Assembly: GCF_001875655.1 (NCBI RefSeq)
Contig: NZ_MKEQ01000001.1
Span: 2,852,001-2,916,000 of the forward strand
Reading direction: 5' to 3'
DNA: 64,000 bases
Source: Enterobacter hormaechei ATCC 49162
GTDB lineage: Bacteria; Pseudomonadota; Gammaproteobacteria; Enterobacterales; Enterobacteriaceae
The translations under genes were made by a program, and so were the position numbers. Shown in pieces: positions 50,517 to 60,163 of this stretch (position 1 is its first letter; each line of letters starts with the position of its first letter). Under the pieces are notes generated by a model. The model worked only from the letters and a program-made list of their open reading frames with translations. It had not been told where the DNA came from and made no database searches.

Positions 50517-51742
50517 TTCTGTGCGGTTTCCGTTAGCCACAGCTGGCGGAAACCGTCCTTCTCTTCCATCCACGCAATAAAACGACCGTCCGGGGAAAAT
50601 ACCACAGCGTCAGCAGACGGCGGATTGCCGTGATCGGACGTCAAAAACGTTACGTCTCCGGTCTGCGCATCGCAGCTGGCAATGCGGCCTGCAAGCACAA
50701 ACCCCAGGCTGTTGCCGGAAGGATGCCAGTTAAAGGCCGACTGAATACCACGCTCGGTGTGGGTCAACTGACGCGGTTCGCCGCCTTCAGGGGAGATAAG
50801 CCACAGCTGCACAACGCCGTTATCGTCCCGCATTAAAAACGCAATCTGCGTCCCCTGTGGATTACTGCGCACCCAGTGGCGCGGTACGTTCACCAGCCCC
50901 GGATACGCCTTCTGATGGGTGAAGGTTAGACGGCGTTGCATGACGCCCGCAGGCGGCGCGGGCATGGTATCAGGCGTTCCCTGCAATGGCGCGTCCCCAG
51001 CCCGTTTCCAGCCCTGCTCGTCTTTGGGGAGATCGACAATAAACAGCTCGGGCACTTTCTCGCCTTTCGCAGACAGGGTATCGCCGATAAACGCCAGCTT
51101 GTTGTTGCCCACCCAGCCCTCTTCATAAGCGCGGTTGATCTCATCGCTGCCCGGCTTCGGGTTCGGCGTAGTACGGCTTACCAGCACGCTCCAGAAGGTG
51201 CCAGCATATTCCCGTGGATGTTTCCCCTGTGGGTTCACCGGACCAAAAGGCGTCGCCACTCCGACGTTACGCAAATCCAGCTTCGGATCGCGCTCGTGCA
51301 ACACATGGTCGTTATAAGTAAAGCTGACCCACTGCCCGTTCGGACTAAAAACGTGGACGTGACTGCCGCCACGCAGCGCGCCTGCCGTGTAAGGTGCGGT
51401 GATATCCATCGCGTCCAGATTGCGCACCTGGCCGTTTTGCGCGATCACCCCCTGACGATGGTGAAAATCATACTGCCAGTCTGCATCCGGGTGTGCCGGG
51501 CCGTGGATAAAAACATATTTTTCCTGCGCCGGATGCACGGTCACCACGCCGACATGCGCGCCATCAGTGGCACGGTAGATCACTTCCACCTCGCCAGTGC
51601 TGACGTTCACCCGCTCGATGGTGTCACCGGTAAATGACGCCCCGGACGGGCGCACATCATAGACGAGCCACTGGCTGTCCGGCGTCCAGGTGTTGATGTT
51701 GGTGAGCTGGTGGTTGCGGGAAGCGAAGGTGATTTGTTTCAT
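50513..51742 (-). CDS. yidR: YidR, WD40/TolB-like beta-propeller protein
   Basis: Protein of 409 residues (E. coli YidR about 415) with repeated propeller blades: WTPDSQWLVYDVRPSG, VHVFSPNGQWVSFTYNDH, FNWHPSGNSLGFVL, VVFSPDGRFIAWME. No signal peptide, so cytosolic. Function is unknown. ATG at 51742 is the family start. It lies downstream of dgoT on the same strand; a strong hairpin separates them only seven bases before its start. Confidence 0.93.
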   Translation of the reverse strand: MKQITFASRNHQLTNINTWTPDSQWLVYDVRPSGASFTGDTIERVNVSTGEVEVIYRATDGAHVGVVTVHPAQEKYVFIHGPAHPDADWQYDFHHRQGVIAQNGQVRNLDAMDITAPYTAGALRGGSHVHVFSPNGQWVSFTYNDHVLHERDPKLDLRNVGVATPFGPVNPQGKHPREYAGTFWSVLVSRTTPNPKPGSDEINRAYEEGWVGNNKLAFIGDTLSAKGEKVPELFIVDLPKDEQGWKRAGDAPLQGTPDTMPAPPAGVMQRRLTFTHQKAYPGLVNVPRHWVRSNPQGTQIAFLMRDDNGVVQLWLISPEGGEPRQLTHTERGIQSAFNWHPSGNSLGFVLAGRIASCDAQTGDVTFLTSDHGNPPSADAVVFSPDGRFIAWMEEKDGFRQLWLTETAQN

Positions 51743-51748
51743 GAAAAT

Positions 51749-51777
51749 ACCCTGATGCGCGGTTATCGCATCAGGGT
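51749..51777 (-). terminator. Hairpin between dgoT and yidR
   Basis: ACCCTGATGCG and CGCATCAGGGT form a perfect 11-bp stem with loop CGGTTAT. On the minus strand it is followed by ATTTTC and then the yidR start codon seven bases later. It may end dgo transcription and also mask the yidR ribosome site. Confidence 0.7.
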
Positions 51778-51793
51778 AAAACATCCGAAGAGA

Positions 51794-53086
51794 TTAGCCT
51801 ACTCGTTTCACATCCCCCACCAGCAGGATGTAGGAGAGTGCCCCGATCAGCGCCACGGCAGAGATATACACCAGCGCCGGACCAAAGCCGTAGTCCTGTG
51901 CCAGGTAGCCGATGACCAGCGGCACGGTGATCCCGCCCAGCCCGCCAACGAAGTTAAACACGCCACCGGTGAGACCGATCAGATGCATCGGCGCCAGGGA
52001 CGACACCAGCGACCAGGTGATGGAGGCAAAACCATTTCCGAAGAACGCCACCGCCATCAGGGTCATGATCCACACCGGATCGTTGGTGTAGTTCGCCCCC
52101 ATGATACAGGTAGAGATCAGCAGCCCGCAGATAATCGGCGTTTTACGCGCAACGCCCAGTGAGAAGCCTTTTTTCACCAGTTTGTCCGCCAGCCAGCCCG
52201 AGAGCAGCACGCCGAAAAACGCCGCAAGGAACGGTACGGTGGTCATAAAGCCTGCTTTCAGTGCGGTAATTCCCTTCTCCTGGGTCAGATAATTCGGGAA
52301 CCAGGTGAGGAAGAACCACAGCGTGGAAGTCACCGCGAACTGGCCCAGATAGACGCCCACCAGCTTACGGTGGAAGACCAGCTTCCAGTCCGCTCTGGTC
52401 AACGGCTGGCGCGCCTCTTTTTTCACCGGCGCATCGCCGTCCACCAGGCCACCGCCGTCGCGAATGTAGTCCAGTTCGGCTTTGGTGATGCTTTTGGTCA
52501 GGCGCGGCGGCTGATAAACCTTAAACCAGATCAGCGACCAGATAATGCCGATCCCGCCGGTGACGATGAACACCCAGTGCCAGCTCAGCAGCTCCTGGAT
52601 CCAGATTAACAGCGGCGTCAGAAACGCCAGGCCCACAAACTGCCCGGAGGTATAGAAGCCGACGGCAGAGGCACGCTCATGTTCCGGGAACCAGCTGGTC
52701 ACCATGCGGTTGTTGGTCGGGAACGCGGGCGCTTCAAACACCCCGGTGATGGCGCGCAGACCAATCAGCGACATCAGCCCGGTGGCGAACCCCTGGAACA
52801 GCGTCGCCACGGACCAGCCCAAAATGGCGATAAAGTAGGTCAGACGAGACCCCACGCGGTCAAGGAACCAGCCGCCGGGGATCTGGCAGAGCGTATAAAG
52901 CCAGGCAAATGCCGAGAAGACGTAGCCCATTTCCGCTTTGGTGATGCCAAACTCTTCCTGAATATGGGCCGATGCCACGGCAAGGTTGGCGCGGTCGACA
53001 TAACAGATGACCACGGTAATAAAGATCATGATCAGCGTCAGGTAACGACGACGCCCGGTTTTTGCAGCAGTAACTGGAATATCCAT
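51794..53086 (-). CDS. dgoT: D-galactonate transporter DgoT
   Basis: MFS anion:cation symporter of 430 residues that imports D-galactonate with protons. E. coli-like segments: [39 protein letters not shown] and [20 protein letters not shown]. Start at MDIPVTAAK (53086); the longer frame lacks support. Last gene of dgoRKADT, separated from dgoD by about 225 bases that hold an ERIC element. Confidence 0.95.
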   Translation of the reverse strand: MDIPVTAAKTGRRRYLTLIMIFITVVICYVDRANLAVASAHIQEEFGITKAEMGYVFSAFAWLYTLCQIPGGWFLDRVGSRLTYFIAILGWSVATLFQGFATGLMSLIGLRAITGVFEAPAFPTNNRMVTSWFPEHERASAVGFYTSGQFVGLAFLTPLLIWIQELLSWHWVFIVTGGIGIIWSLIWFKVYQPPRLTKSITKAELDYIRDGGGLVDGDAPVKKEARQPLTRADWKLVFHRKLVGVYLGQFAVTSTLWFFLTWFPNYLTQEKGITALKAGFMTTVPFLAAFFGVLLSGWLADKLVKKGFSLGVARKTPIICGLLISTCIMGANYTNDPVWIMTLMAVAFFGNGFASITWSLVSSLAPMHLIGLTGGVFNFVGGLGGITVPLVIGYLAQDYGFGPALVYISAVALIGALSYILLVGDVKRVG

Positions 53087-53199
53087 CGCAATCTGTCTCC
53101 AGATTTTGGGCATAGCGAAGCCGCTCACCATGCCCTGTAATTTACAGAGGGTGTATTTGGTTTTTTTAATTAAAAACGTAAACGGAATGCGCTAAATAA

Positions 53200-53310
53200 T
53201 TCGTGCTGGGGGAAGGCGGCAAGTTTTCGCATCCCCGGGAGCATACAAAAGTATGTGACCGGGGTAAGAAAACGCAGCCAACGCATCACCAGCGCGAAGT
53301 ATGACGCGCA
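53200..53310. repeat. ERIC element
   Basis: Central hairpin CCCCGGGAGCATAC / GTATGTGACCGGGG, flanked by GTTTTC and GAAAAC arms and followed by AACGCAGCCAACGCA. This is the core of the enterobacterial repetitive intergenic consensus (CCCCAGGAGCTTACAT...AAGTGACTGGGGTGA). It lies between dgoD and dgoT; ends were judged by eye. Confidence 0.85.
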
Positions 53311-53311
53311 T

Positions 53312-54460
53312 TTACCACTCGGCTACGGAACCGTCCTCATGACGCCACAGTGGGTTACGCCAGTCCGGCGCATTTTTACTCAGCTCAATGACTTTGGCTT
53401 CGTCGATCTCCACGCCAAGGCCCGGCTTCATTAACGGTTTAAAGAAACCGCCTTCCATGCAGAAGTCTTCTTTGTTTTTCACAAAGTCGAGCAGCTCCGC
53501 GCCCTTGTTATAGTGAATGCCCATGCTTTGTTCCTGGAACACCGCATTGCGGGAGACAAAGTCGACGTGCAGGCAGGCCGCCAGCGCAATCGGCCCAAGC
53601 GGACAGTGCGGCGCCAGCGCCACATCGTAAGCTTCTGCCATTCCGGCAATTTTGTAGCATTCGGTGATGCCACCCGCGTGGGAGAGGTCCGGTTGCAGGA
53701 TCGCAATGCCGCCCGCTTCCAGCACGCGTTTAAACTCGAAGCGCGAGAACATACGTTCCCCCGCTGCGATGGGAATGTGCGTCTGTTCAGCCAGTTTCGG
53801 ATAGTATTCCGCCTGCTCGGCCAGCACCGGCTCTTCGATAAACAGCGGGCGATACGGCTCCAGCTCTTTGATCAGCACTTTGGCCATCGGCGCGCTGACG
53901 CGGCCATGGAAATCCAGACCAAACTCGATCTCGTTGCCGAAAGCCTCGCGGATTTGCGCCACGGTATTCACCGCGCGGTCTACCGCACGTGAATTGTCGA
54001 TAACGCCCATCTCTTCGCAGCCGTTGAGCTTGAAGGTGTCAAAGCCGATGTTGCGCAGTTGCCGGATACCGTCGATCACTTCCGCAGGACGGTCGCCACC
54101 GACCCAGCTGTAGGCTTTGATTTTGTCACGCACCAGGCCGCCCATTAGCTGCCAGACCGGGGCATTCAGCACTTTGCCTTTGATATCCCACAGCGCCTGG
54201 TCGATGCCAGCGATGGCGCTCATCAGGATCGGGCCGCCGCGGTAAAATCCCGCCCGGTACATCACCTGCCACAGGTCGTTAATGCGCGCCGGATCCTGAC
54301 CAATCAGGTACTCGCCCAGCTCGTGCACCGCGGCTTCAACGGTGCGCGCACGTCCTTCAATCACCGGCTCGCCCCAGCCAACCACGCCTTCGTCGGTTTC
54401 GATTTTCAGGAACATCCAACGCGGGGGTAAACGGTACGTGGTGAGTTTGGTTATTTTCAT
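53312..54460 (-). CDS. dgoD: D-galactonate dehydratase DgoD
   Basis: Enolase-superfamily dehydratase of 382 residues, same length as in E. coli, forming 2-keto-3-deoxygalactonate. Metal ligands lie in GLDFHGR, FIEEPV and AAGERM; the acid/base histidine is in LAPHCPLGP. Start [15 protein letters not shown] at 54460 overlaps the dgoA stop by four bases. Intact. Confidence 0.96.
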   Translation of the reverse strand: MKITKLTTYRLPPRWMFLKIETDEGVVGWGEPVIEGRARTVEAAVHELGEYLIGQDPARINDLWQVMYRAGFYRGGPILMSAIAGIDQALWDIKGKVLNAPVWQLMGGLVRDKIKAYSWVGGDRPAEVIDGIRQLRNIGFDTFKLNGCEEMGVIDNSRAVDRAVNTVAQIREAFGNEIEFGLDFHGRVSAPMAKVLIKELEPYRPLFIEEPVLAEQAEYYPKLAEQTHIPIAAGERMFSRFEFKRVLEAGGIAILQPDLSHAGGITECYKIAGMAEAYDVALAPHCPLGPIALAACLHVDFVSRNAVFQEQSMGIHYNKGAELLDFVKNKEDFCMEGGFFKPLMKPGLGVEIDEAKVIELSKNAPDWRNPLWRHEDGSVAEW

Positions 54461-55074
54461 TGCACTGCCTCTCGATACGCTTTCACAAATGCTGCCGCCT
54501 GCCGTGCGGTACGCTCTACGGGCTGCCCGGCACGATAGAGATCGCTGCCCAGCCCCGCGCCCACACAACCCGCGTTCATCCACTGCACCAGGTTTTCCGG
54601 CGTGACGCCGCCCACGGCAAAGACCGGCACGCTGGCGGGCAAGACCGCTTTCAGCGCTTTGATGTAATCCGGACCAAAGGCCGAGGACGGGAAAATTTTG
54701 AGCGACTGTGCGCCCGCATCGAGGGCAGTAAAGGCTTCTGTGGCCGTGGCGCACCCCGGACAGACGGTCATGCCGTACTCCACCGCCCGGCGGATCACCT
54801 CGGGGTTGATATTCGGTGTGACGATAAGCTTGCAGCCCATCTTCGCCAGTTCATCCACCTGCTCCGGCTGTAATACGGTGCCAGCGCCAATCAGCGCCTT
54901 ATCACCGAACGCCTTCACAACTGCCGGAATGCTTTTTTCCCAGTCGGGCGAGTTGAGCGGGATTTCCACCGCGTCGAACCCGGCGTCGATCACCGCGCCA
55001 ACGTGCGCTAAGGCCTCACCGGGCGTGATACCGCGCAAAATCGCGATCAGGGAAAGTTCAGTTTGCCACTGCAT
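54457..55074 (-). CDS. dgoA: 2-dehydro-3-deoxy-6-phosphogalactonate aldolase DgoA
   Basis: Class I aldolase of 205 residues that cleaves KDPGal to pyruvate and glyceraldehyde-3-phosphate. The Schiff-base lysine is K126 in [23 protein letters not shown] and IGAGTVL are other family motifs. It overlaps dgoK by 17 bases and dgoD by four, so the three catalytic genes are tightly coupled. Confidence 0.96.
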   Translation of the reverse strand: MQWQTELSLIAILRGITPGEALAHVGAVIDAGFDAVEIPLNSPDWEKSIPAVVKAFGDKALIGAGTVLQPEQVDELAKMGCKLIVTPNINPEVIRRAVEYGMTVCPGCATATEAFTALDAGAQSLKIFPSSAFGPDYIKALKAVLPASVPVFAVGGVTPENLVQWMNAGCVGAGLGSDLYRAGQPVERTARQAAAFVKAYREAVQ

Positions 55075-55936
55075 GAGCGATGCTCCTTATGCCTGCCTGA
55101 AATGCCGTGTCGCCTTCCACCGCAGCAACATCCCGTCCGATAGCGTGGAACGCCTGGCGGTAACGAGACGTCAGCGATGAACCCGCGACGAGCGTGATGG
55201 TCTGCTGCCCGGCGAACGTGTCGCTCAGGGTGGCGACTTCTGCGCCAATCAGCAGGCCGGACAGAAATTCGCTGACCTGTTCGCGCGGAAGGTTTCCCAG
55301 CACGTGCGAGGCGCGAACCTCAAAAAGTTGCGGCAAAATGGCAGGGGAGGCGATCCCGCGCTCAAGCCCGGCGGCAAACGCCTCCGGCGAAGGGGTCTGC
55401 TCCGGCAAACCGGCCCCCACCAGCGAATGCTTAAGCAGCAAATGGTGCAGTTCACCGGTCATCACGGTGCGAAAATCATGAATTTGCTCCGCATCCGCCT
55501 GGACCCATTTACAGTGCGTCCCGGGCATGACGTAGACAGCAGAAGGAGAAAGGGTGCGCGCCCCGAGCAGCTGCGTCTCTTCGCCGCGCATCACGTTATG
55601 GTTATCGTCGCGAGAGACGCATAAACCGGGAATAATCCAGACATTGTCGCCAACGGACGTTAACTGCTCGCCAATGGCAGTGAAATGTACCGGAACCGAC
55701 AGATAAGGCGCGACCTTCCAGCCCACATTACTGCCAACCATTCCGGCCATGACCACCGGCGTGGTACCGTCGCGCCAGTTTTGTGTCACCTCTGCTAACA
55801 CCGCTGCGGGGGATTTACCGTTCAGGCGCGTCACGCCTGCTTCTGATTGCCTGCTTTCCAGGCACTGCTCACCCTGGTAGAGCCAGGCGCGCAGATTGGT
55901 CGATCCCCAGTCAATTGCGATGTAGCGTGATGTCAT
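55058..55936 (-). CDS. dgoK: 2-dehydro-3-deoxygalactonokinase DgoK
   Basis: Sugar kinase of 292 residues that phosphorylates 2-keto-3-deoxygalactonate. The N-terminal IAIDWGSTNLRAWLY is the ASKHA-type phosphate loop of the DgoK family; VMPGTHCKWV and LVAGSSLTSRY are later family motifs. It begins four bases inside dgoR. Confidence 0.95.
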   Translation of the reverse strand: MTSRYIAIDWGSTNLRAWLYQGEQCLESRQSEAGVTRLNGKSPAAVLAEVTQNWRDGTTPVVMAGMVGSNVGWKVAPYLSVPVHFTAIGEQLTSVGDNVWIIPGLCVSRDDNHNVMRGEETQLLGARTLSPSAVYVMPGTHCKWVQADAEQIHDFRTVMTGELHHLLLKHSLVGAGLPEQTPSPEAFAAGLERGIASPAILPQLFEVRASHVLGNLPREQVSEFLSGLLIGAEVATLSDTFAGQQTITLVAGSSLTSRYRQAFHAIGRDVAAVEGDTAFQAGIRSIAHAVAN

Positions 55937-56622
55937 GTGATTTCCTTCAACCTTCGTGTCGAGCTGGCGATCATGGTTAGCGCCGCCTGCTCTGCCGCAT
56001 CGCCGTCCTGATGCCGTATCGCATCGAACAGCGCTTTATGTTCCTGAAGCGTTTTCGGCATGTTGGCCTCATCGCCCATCCAGGTACGTTCAAATACCGC
56101 TCGCTGTAGCGAGCTGATCGCTACGCTAAGCTGCTGTAACACCGGGTTATGCACCGACTGCAATACCGCCTCGTGGTAGCGAATGTCCGCTTCGTTGAAC
56201 GCCTCCCGGTTCTGGTTATTGGCGATCATGTCGTTTAAAGCCGACTCAATCTGTGCCAGGTCACCTGACGTTGCGCGCTCTGCCGCCCAGCGGGCGATGG
56301 CCGGTTCCACCAGATTTCGCACCTCGCTCATCGCGCCGATAAGCCGTGGGTCGTAGTCGTTTTCCAGTACCCATTGCAGAACATCGGTATCGAGGTAGTT
56401 CCACTGGTTACGCGGGGCAACAAACGCGCCGCGATAGCGCTTCATTTCAATCAGCCGCTTCGCCATCAGCGAGCGGAACACTTCCCGGATGATGTTGCGC
56501 GAGGTTTCAAACTCTTCGCACAGTTCCGCCTCTGCGGGCAGCGGCGACCCGGGAACGTATTTGCCACCCACAATCTGAGTGCCCAGCGTGATGACAATGC
56601 GATCGGTTTTATTGAGTGTCAT
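55933..56622 (-). CDS. dgoR: D-galactonate repressor DgoR
   Basis: GntR/FadR-type repressor of 229 residues. The HTH is about residues 25-70 (LPAEAELCEEFETSRNIIREVFRSL, LIEMKRYRGAFVAP); the C-terminal FCD domain binds galactonate. It represses dgoRKADT. First gene of the operon, with two TTGTA-type palindromes about 110-140 bases upstream. Confidence 0.95.
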   Translation of the reverse strand: MTLNKTDRIVITLGTQIVGGKYVPGSPLPAEAELCEEFETSRNIIREVFRSLMAKRLIEMKRYRGAFVAPRNQWNYLDTDVLQWVLENDYDPRLIGAMSEVRNLVEPAIARWAAERATSGDLAQIESALNDMIANNQNREAFNEADIRYHEAVLQSVHNPVLQQLSVAISSLQRAVFERTWMGDEANMPKTLQEHKALFDAIRHQDGDAAEQAALTMIASSTRRLKEIT

Positions 56623-56731
56623 GGAGAGTCCTTGTGCTCTGTAAGTCCATCACTACTTTACCGCGACCGCTGAATTTCGCCTCACTTTTGCAGTACAAAC
56701 GTGAGGCCTTTCGTCTTTGCCGTGGTGACAA

Positions 56732-56762
56732 TGTAGTACAATCGTTTAATGTTGTACTACAA
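56732..56762. promoter_or_regulatory. Two DgoR operators
   Basis: TGTAGTACA (56732-56740) and TTGTACTACAA (56752-56762) are inverted repeats spaced by 11 bases, matching the E. coli DgoR operator form TTGTA-G/C-TACAA as I recall it. They lie upstream of dgoR. Confidence 0.82.
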
Positions 56763-56801
56763 TCCAGATCACAAAAAGAACAATTCGATAAATTCAGGGC
56801 C

Positions 56802-56831
56802 AAAAAAAGCCCCGGTGGATAACCGAGGCTG
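56802..56831 (-). terminator. Terminator of yidA
   Basis: On the minus strand AGCCTCGG and CCGGGGCT pair around TTATCCA and are followed by seven T. It lies 18 bases after the yidA stop. Confidence 0.9.
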
Positions 56832-56848
56832 ATGTTTTAAAGCACTTG

Positions 56849-57661
56849 TTACGACAGAACGAATTTCTCGATCGCCCAGGCAACACCGTCTTCCAGGTTG
56901 GATTTGGTCACGAAGTTCGCCACTTCTTTCACAGAGGGTATGGCGTTATCCATCGCCACGCCCATGCCTGCATACTCGATCATCGCGATATCATTTTCCT
57001 GGTCACCCAGCGCCATAATCTCTTCAGGCTTGATACCCAGCGCATCGGCAAGCGATTTCACGCCCGTCCCTTTATTGACGCGTTTATCGAGGATTTCGAG
57101 GAAGTACGGCGCACTTTTCAGCACGGTGTATTTCTCTTTTACCTCAGCCGGAATGCGTGAGATGGCTTTGTCGAGGATCGCGGGTTCGTCAATCATCATT
57201 ACTTTCAGGAATTGCGTCGCCGGGTCCATTTTCTCCGCTTCGCAGAACACCAGTGGAATGGTCGCAACGTAGGACTCATGCACCGTGTAGTAGCTGATAT
57301 CGCGGTTGGCGGTGTAAAGCGTATTACGATCGAGCGCGTGGAAGTGGGAACCCACCTCGCGGGAGAGTTTTTCCAGGAAACGGTAGTCATCATAGCTCAG
57401 TGCAGTTTGCGCCACCGTACTGCCATCCGCTGCCTTTTGCACCAGCGCGCCGTTATAGGTGATGCAGTAATCGCCAGGCTGGTTCATGTGCAGCTCTTTG
57501 AGGTAACTGTGCACCCCGGCATACGGGCGTCCAGTGGTGAGCACCACGTTCACACCTTTTTCGCGTGCGGCGGCGATCGCATTTTTAACGGCAGGAGAGA
57601 TAGTGTGGTCTGGCAGCAGCAGCGTGCCGTCCATATCGATTGCAATGAGTTTGATGGCCAT
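56849..57661 (-). CDS. yidA: Sugar phosphatase YidA (HAD, Cof type)
   Basis: HAD-IIB phosphatase of 270 residues, acting on a range of sugar phosphates. Motif I is IAIDMDGTLL with nucleophile D9, motif II LTTGRPYAG, and motif IV LGDQENDIAMIEYAG. Same length as E. coli YidA and in the same place after dgoR. Monocistronic. Confidence 0.95.
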   Translation of the reverse strand: MAIKLIAIDMDGTLLLPDHTISPAVKNAIAAAREKGVNVVLTTGRPYAGVHSYLKELHMNQPGDYCITYNGALVQKAADGSTVAQTALSYDDYRFLEKLSREVGSHFHALDRNTLYTANRDISYYTVHESYVATIPLVFCEAEKMDPATQFLKVMMIDEPAILDKAISRIPAEVKEKYTVLKSAPYFLEILDKRVNKGTGVKSLADALGIKPEEIMALGDQENDIAMIEYAGMGVAMDNAIPSVKEVANFVTKSNLEDGVAWAIEKFVLS

Positions 57662-57752
57662 GAGGTCCCCGGGATAAATGAGTGCTACCTCATGCTAACG
57701 CGATTCGGCTCAAAAAACAGTAAAAGTGTCAGCGAGAAAGGGGGATGGGAAA

Positions 57753-57799
57753 AGGGGACTTCACTCCCCTATTAACCCCGGCGGTTCAGGCCCGCCGGG
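57753..57799 (-). terminator. Two hairpins after the MFS gene
   Basis: AGGGGA/TCCCCT (57753-57770) and CCCGGCGG/CCGCCGGG (57777-57799, 8-bp stem) lie just downstream of the minus-strand MFS stop at 57819. T-runs are poor, so termination may need Rho or the hairpins protect the message end. Confidence 0.5.
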
Positions 57800-57818
57800 A
57801 TCACGCCAGAAAAAATAC

Positions 57819-59051
57819 TCAGGCAATCGTCTGTTTTTTACCTCCCAGCATCAACAGCACAGCGGAGCCGATGGCCAACGCGCCAACCAGGTAGAACGCG
57901 GAATAATATTGCCCGGTTCCTTGCACAATAAACCCGGTTAACATCGGCGCGAATACCCCTGCGAGATTAGCAAGGAAGTGGATAAAGCCGCTGACGGCGC
58001 CCACGTTATTGCCCTTCACCGTATCCTGAACGATAGCCCAGTAACATGATGTCGTAACATACATGGCGAACATCCCGACGGACATCAGTGCAATCGCCCC
58101 GTAGAGGTTAAGCACCAGCGCGGAGGCGGTGATGCATATCGCGGCGATGATCAGGCCAACAACGATAATTACCTTACGAGAAAACAGCAGGTTATTGGTC
58201 AGCTTGTAGATATAGTCAGAGATAAAGCCACCGGAGATCAGGCCGACAAAGCCCAGCAGCCAGGGCAGCACGTTGGCGATACTCATGTCGCGCATATTCA
58301 GGCCGCGCGCGTCCAGCAGATAGCTTGGGAACCAGGTCATAAAGAAGAACAGAATGTAGCTGTAGGCGAAAAAGGCCAGCGCGGTAAACAGGATGATCGG
58401 CTGCTTCAGGTAATACGAGAGCTTTTCATCCGGCTGGTCGTTCCCGGCTGTATCAGCCACGGTCCGGGCATCCGCCTCCTCTTTTGGCGCTTCGCTCCCC
58501 TTCGTGGCGATGAGCCAGACAACCACCCACACGAAACCGATAAGCATCATTCCAACGAACGTCATACGCCAGCCAAACGCCAGCGCAGAGGCGGCGACGA
58601 TGGGCGCCGATACCGCGCCGCCCATCGGGTTACCTGAAAAAGAGACGCCGACAGCCCTGGCGCGCTCCCTGGCAGGAAACCACTTCACAATGGTTTTATT
58701 GGTTACTGACCCCATTGGGCCTTCCGCCGCCCCAAAAATAACGCGAATAATAAACAGGGAGGTAAAATTAAACGCGGCGCAGGTCAAACCGGCAAACAGC
58801 GACCATAACCCCATCGCGCCAGCAAATATGCGTCGTGGTCCATATTTATCAGCCAGCCAGCCGCCAACAAAACAGAACACCGCATAACCGATCGCGAAGC
58901 TACTAAAAATAAGACCCAGCTCAGCTTTATTGACATTCAAATCCGTCGTGATATAGGGGGCGAGAATAGATAATGCTGCCCGATCTATATAATTTATCAT
59001 TGATGCAATAAAAAGGAGCACAAGGATAAAATATCGTCTTCCAGTATACAT
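57819..59051 (-). CDS. MFS anion:cation symporter for a sugar acid
   Basis: Inner-membrane transporter of 410 residues, ACS family (relatives ExuT, GudP, DgoT). YIDRAALSILAPYITTDL in helix 1 and GAAEGPMGSVTNKTIVKWFPARERARAVG are characteristic. It is the last gene of a minus-strand operon with three dehydrogenases, so it probably imports a hexonate or hexuronate used by them. Substrate is unknown. Confidence 0.88.
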   Translation of the reverse strand: MYTGRRYFILVLLFIASMINYIDRAALSILAPYITTDLNVNKAELGLIFSSFAIGYAVFCFVGGWLADKYGPRRIFAGAMGLWSLFAGLTCAAFNFTSLFIIRVIFGAAEGPMGSVTNKTIVKWFPARERARAVGVSFSGNPMGGAVSAPIVAASALAFGWRMTFVGMMLIGFVWVVVWLIATKGSEAPKEEADARTVADTAGNDQPDEKLSYYLKQPIILFTALAFFAYSYILFFFMTWFPSYLLDARGLNMRDMSIANVLPWLLGFVGLISGGFISDYIYKLTNNLLFSRKVIIVVGLIIAAICITASALVLNLYGAIALMSVGMFAMYVTTSCYWAIVQDTVKGNNVGAVSGFIHFLANLAGVFAPMLTGFIVQGTGQYYSAFYLVGALAIGSAVLLMLGGKKQTIA

Positions 59052-59146
59052 TTAATTCTCCAGGGTAAAGAGGTTTTACAGATGTATTTAGCTGTTATTG
59101 ATATTCAAATGCACGATGTTGTTAATGTAAAACCCATATCATCCAT

Positions 59147-60154
59147 TCACAACGCAGATAAATATTGATAAATACTTTCAACGACTGGAATGCCTTCGCT
59201 CTGGCATTTCTCTTTATAACGTACCTGTGGATCGTTAGGCGCCAGGACCTTTTCAACGCCAGGAACGGGTTTAACCGCCCGGAGTTCATCCCGCATCATT
59301 TTTATGGTGGCGGCAAAGAGCGGATTACCCAGTTTTTCAGGATCGATAACAATGACCAGGCTCGCCAGTTTGCGCATCTTATCGTAATCGCCATACATAC
59401 GAACAATATGATTACCAAAGTTTGCACCCATTAAGATGCCGGTCAGCGCACTTGCCAGCGCAATCCCTGACCCTTTATGCCCGCCGAAGGGCAACAAATT
59501 TTCAATTTTATGCGGATCGGTGGTGACATTGCCTTCCTTATCCAGTGCAAGCCCTTCGCCGATGGGTTTGCCCGTCTCTTTGGCATGTAAAATTTTTCCA
59601 AACGCGATAGCGCTGGTTGCCATATCGACGATCATCGGTTCTTCGCCCGCAACCGGGAAACCAAAAGCAATCGGGTTCGTACCCAGGAAACGCTCTGCGC
59701 CACCGTGAGGGGCAACGCAGGTATCCGTTTGTGTCATGACGATAGCAATGGTGTTTTGTTGGGTAGCGCGTTCAGCAAACCAGGAGAGCGCCCCGCAGTG
59801 AGAGGCATTTTTTATCCCCACAAAACCCAGCCCGGTCTCTTTCGCCAGCGCTATCGCGTGATCCGTCGCCACCTTGAGTGCCGAATGCCCCATACCGTCG
59901 TCAGCATCCAGCACCGCCACGGACGGAGAAACAGTATTGATCGTCATTTTTGCAGCCGGATTAAGGCCGCCTGCTTGCAGGCGCGTACAATAATGTTCCA
60001 CGCGCATGACGCCATGAGAATGCACGCCCGTCATATCCGCATGAACCAGCACGTCCGCGACATCTTGCGCCGTTTTTTCATCCAGCCCGGCGGGAATTAA
60101 TTTATTTAACACCAGTGTTTTTAAGCAATCTTCTTTAATAAATACGGTGGTCAT
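59147..60154 (-). CDS. Ldh2-family (malate/L-lactate type) NAD(P)-dependent oxidoreductase
   Basis: Dehydrogenase of 335 residues related to AllD, YiaK and ComC. The catalytic histidine region is GVHSHGVMRVEHY (H45, H47), with NASHCGALSWF and FLGTNPIAFGFP for cofactor binding, and FGGHKGSGIALA near the C-terminus. In this family enzymes reduce 2-keto acids or sugar-derived diketo acids. It lies between the MFS and Zn-dehydrogenase genes in one operon. Confidence 0.88.
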   Translation of the reverse strand: MTTVFIKEDCLKTLVLNKLIPAGLDEKTAQDVADVLVHADMTGVHSHGVMRVEHYCTRLQAGGLNPAAKMTINTVSPSVAVLDADDGMGHSALKVATDHAIALAKETGLGFVGIKNASHCGALSWFAERATQQNTIAIVMTQTDTCVAPHGGAERFLGTNPIAFGFPVAGEEPMIVDMATSAIAFGKILHAKETGKPIGEGLALDKEGNVTTDPHKIENLLPFGGHKGSGIALASALTGILMGANFGNHIVRMYGDYDKMRKLASLVIVIDPEKLGNPLFAATIKMMRDELRAVKPVPGVEKVLAPNDPQVRYKEKCQSEGIPVVESIYQYLSAL

Positions 60155-60163
60155 ATTTTTTCC

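Noticed and set aside
53132..53311. Missing small gene or riboswitch between dgoD and dgoT
   Set aside because: The strong hairpin and flanks match the ERIC core, so the structure is explained by a repeat element.
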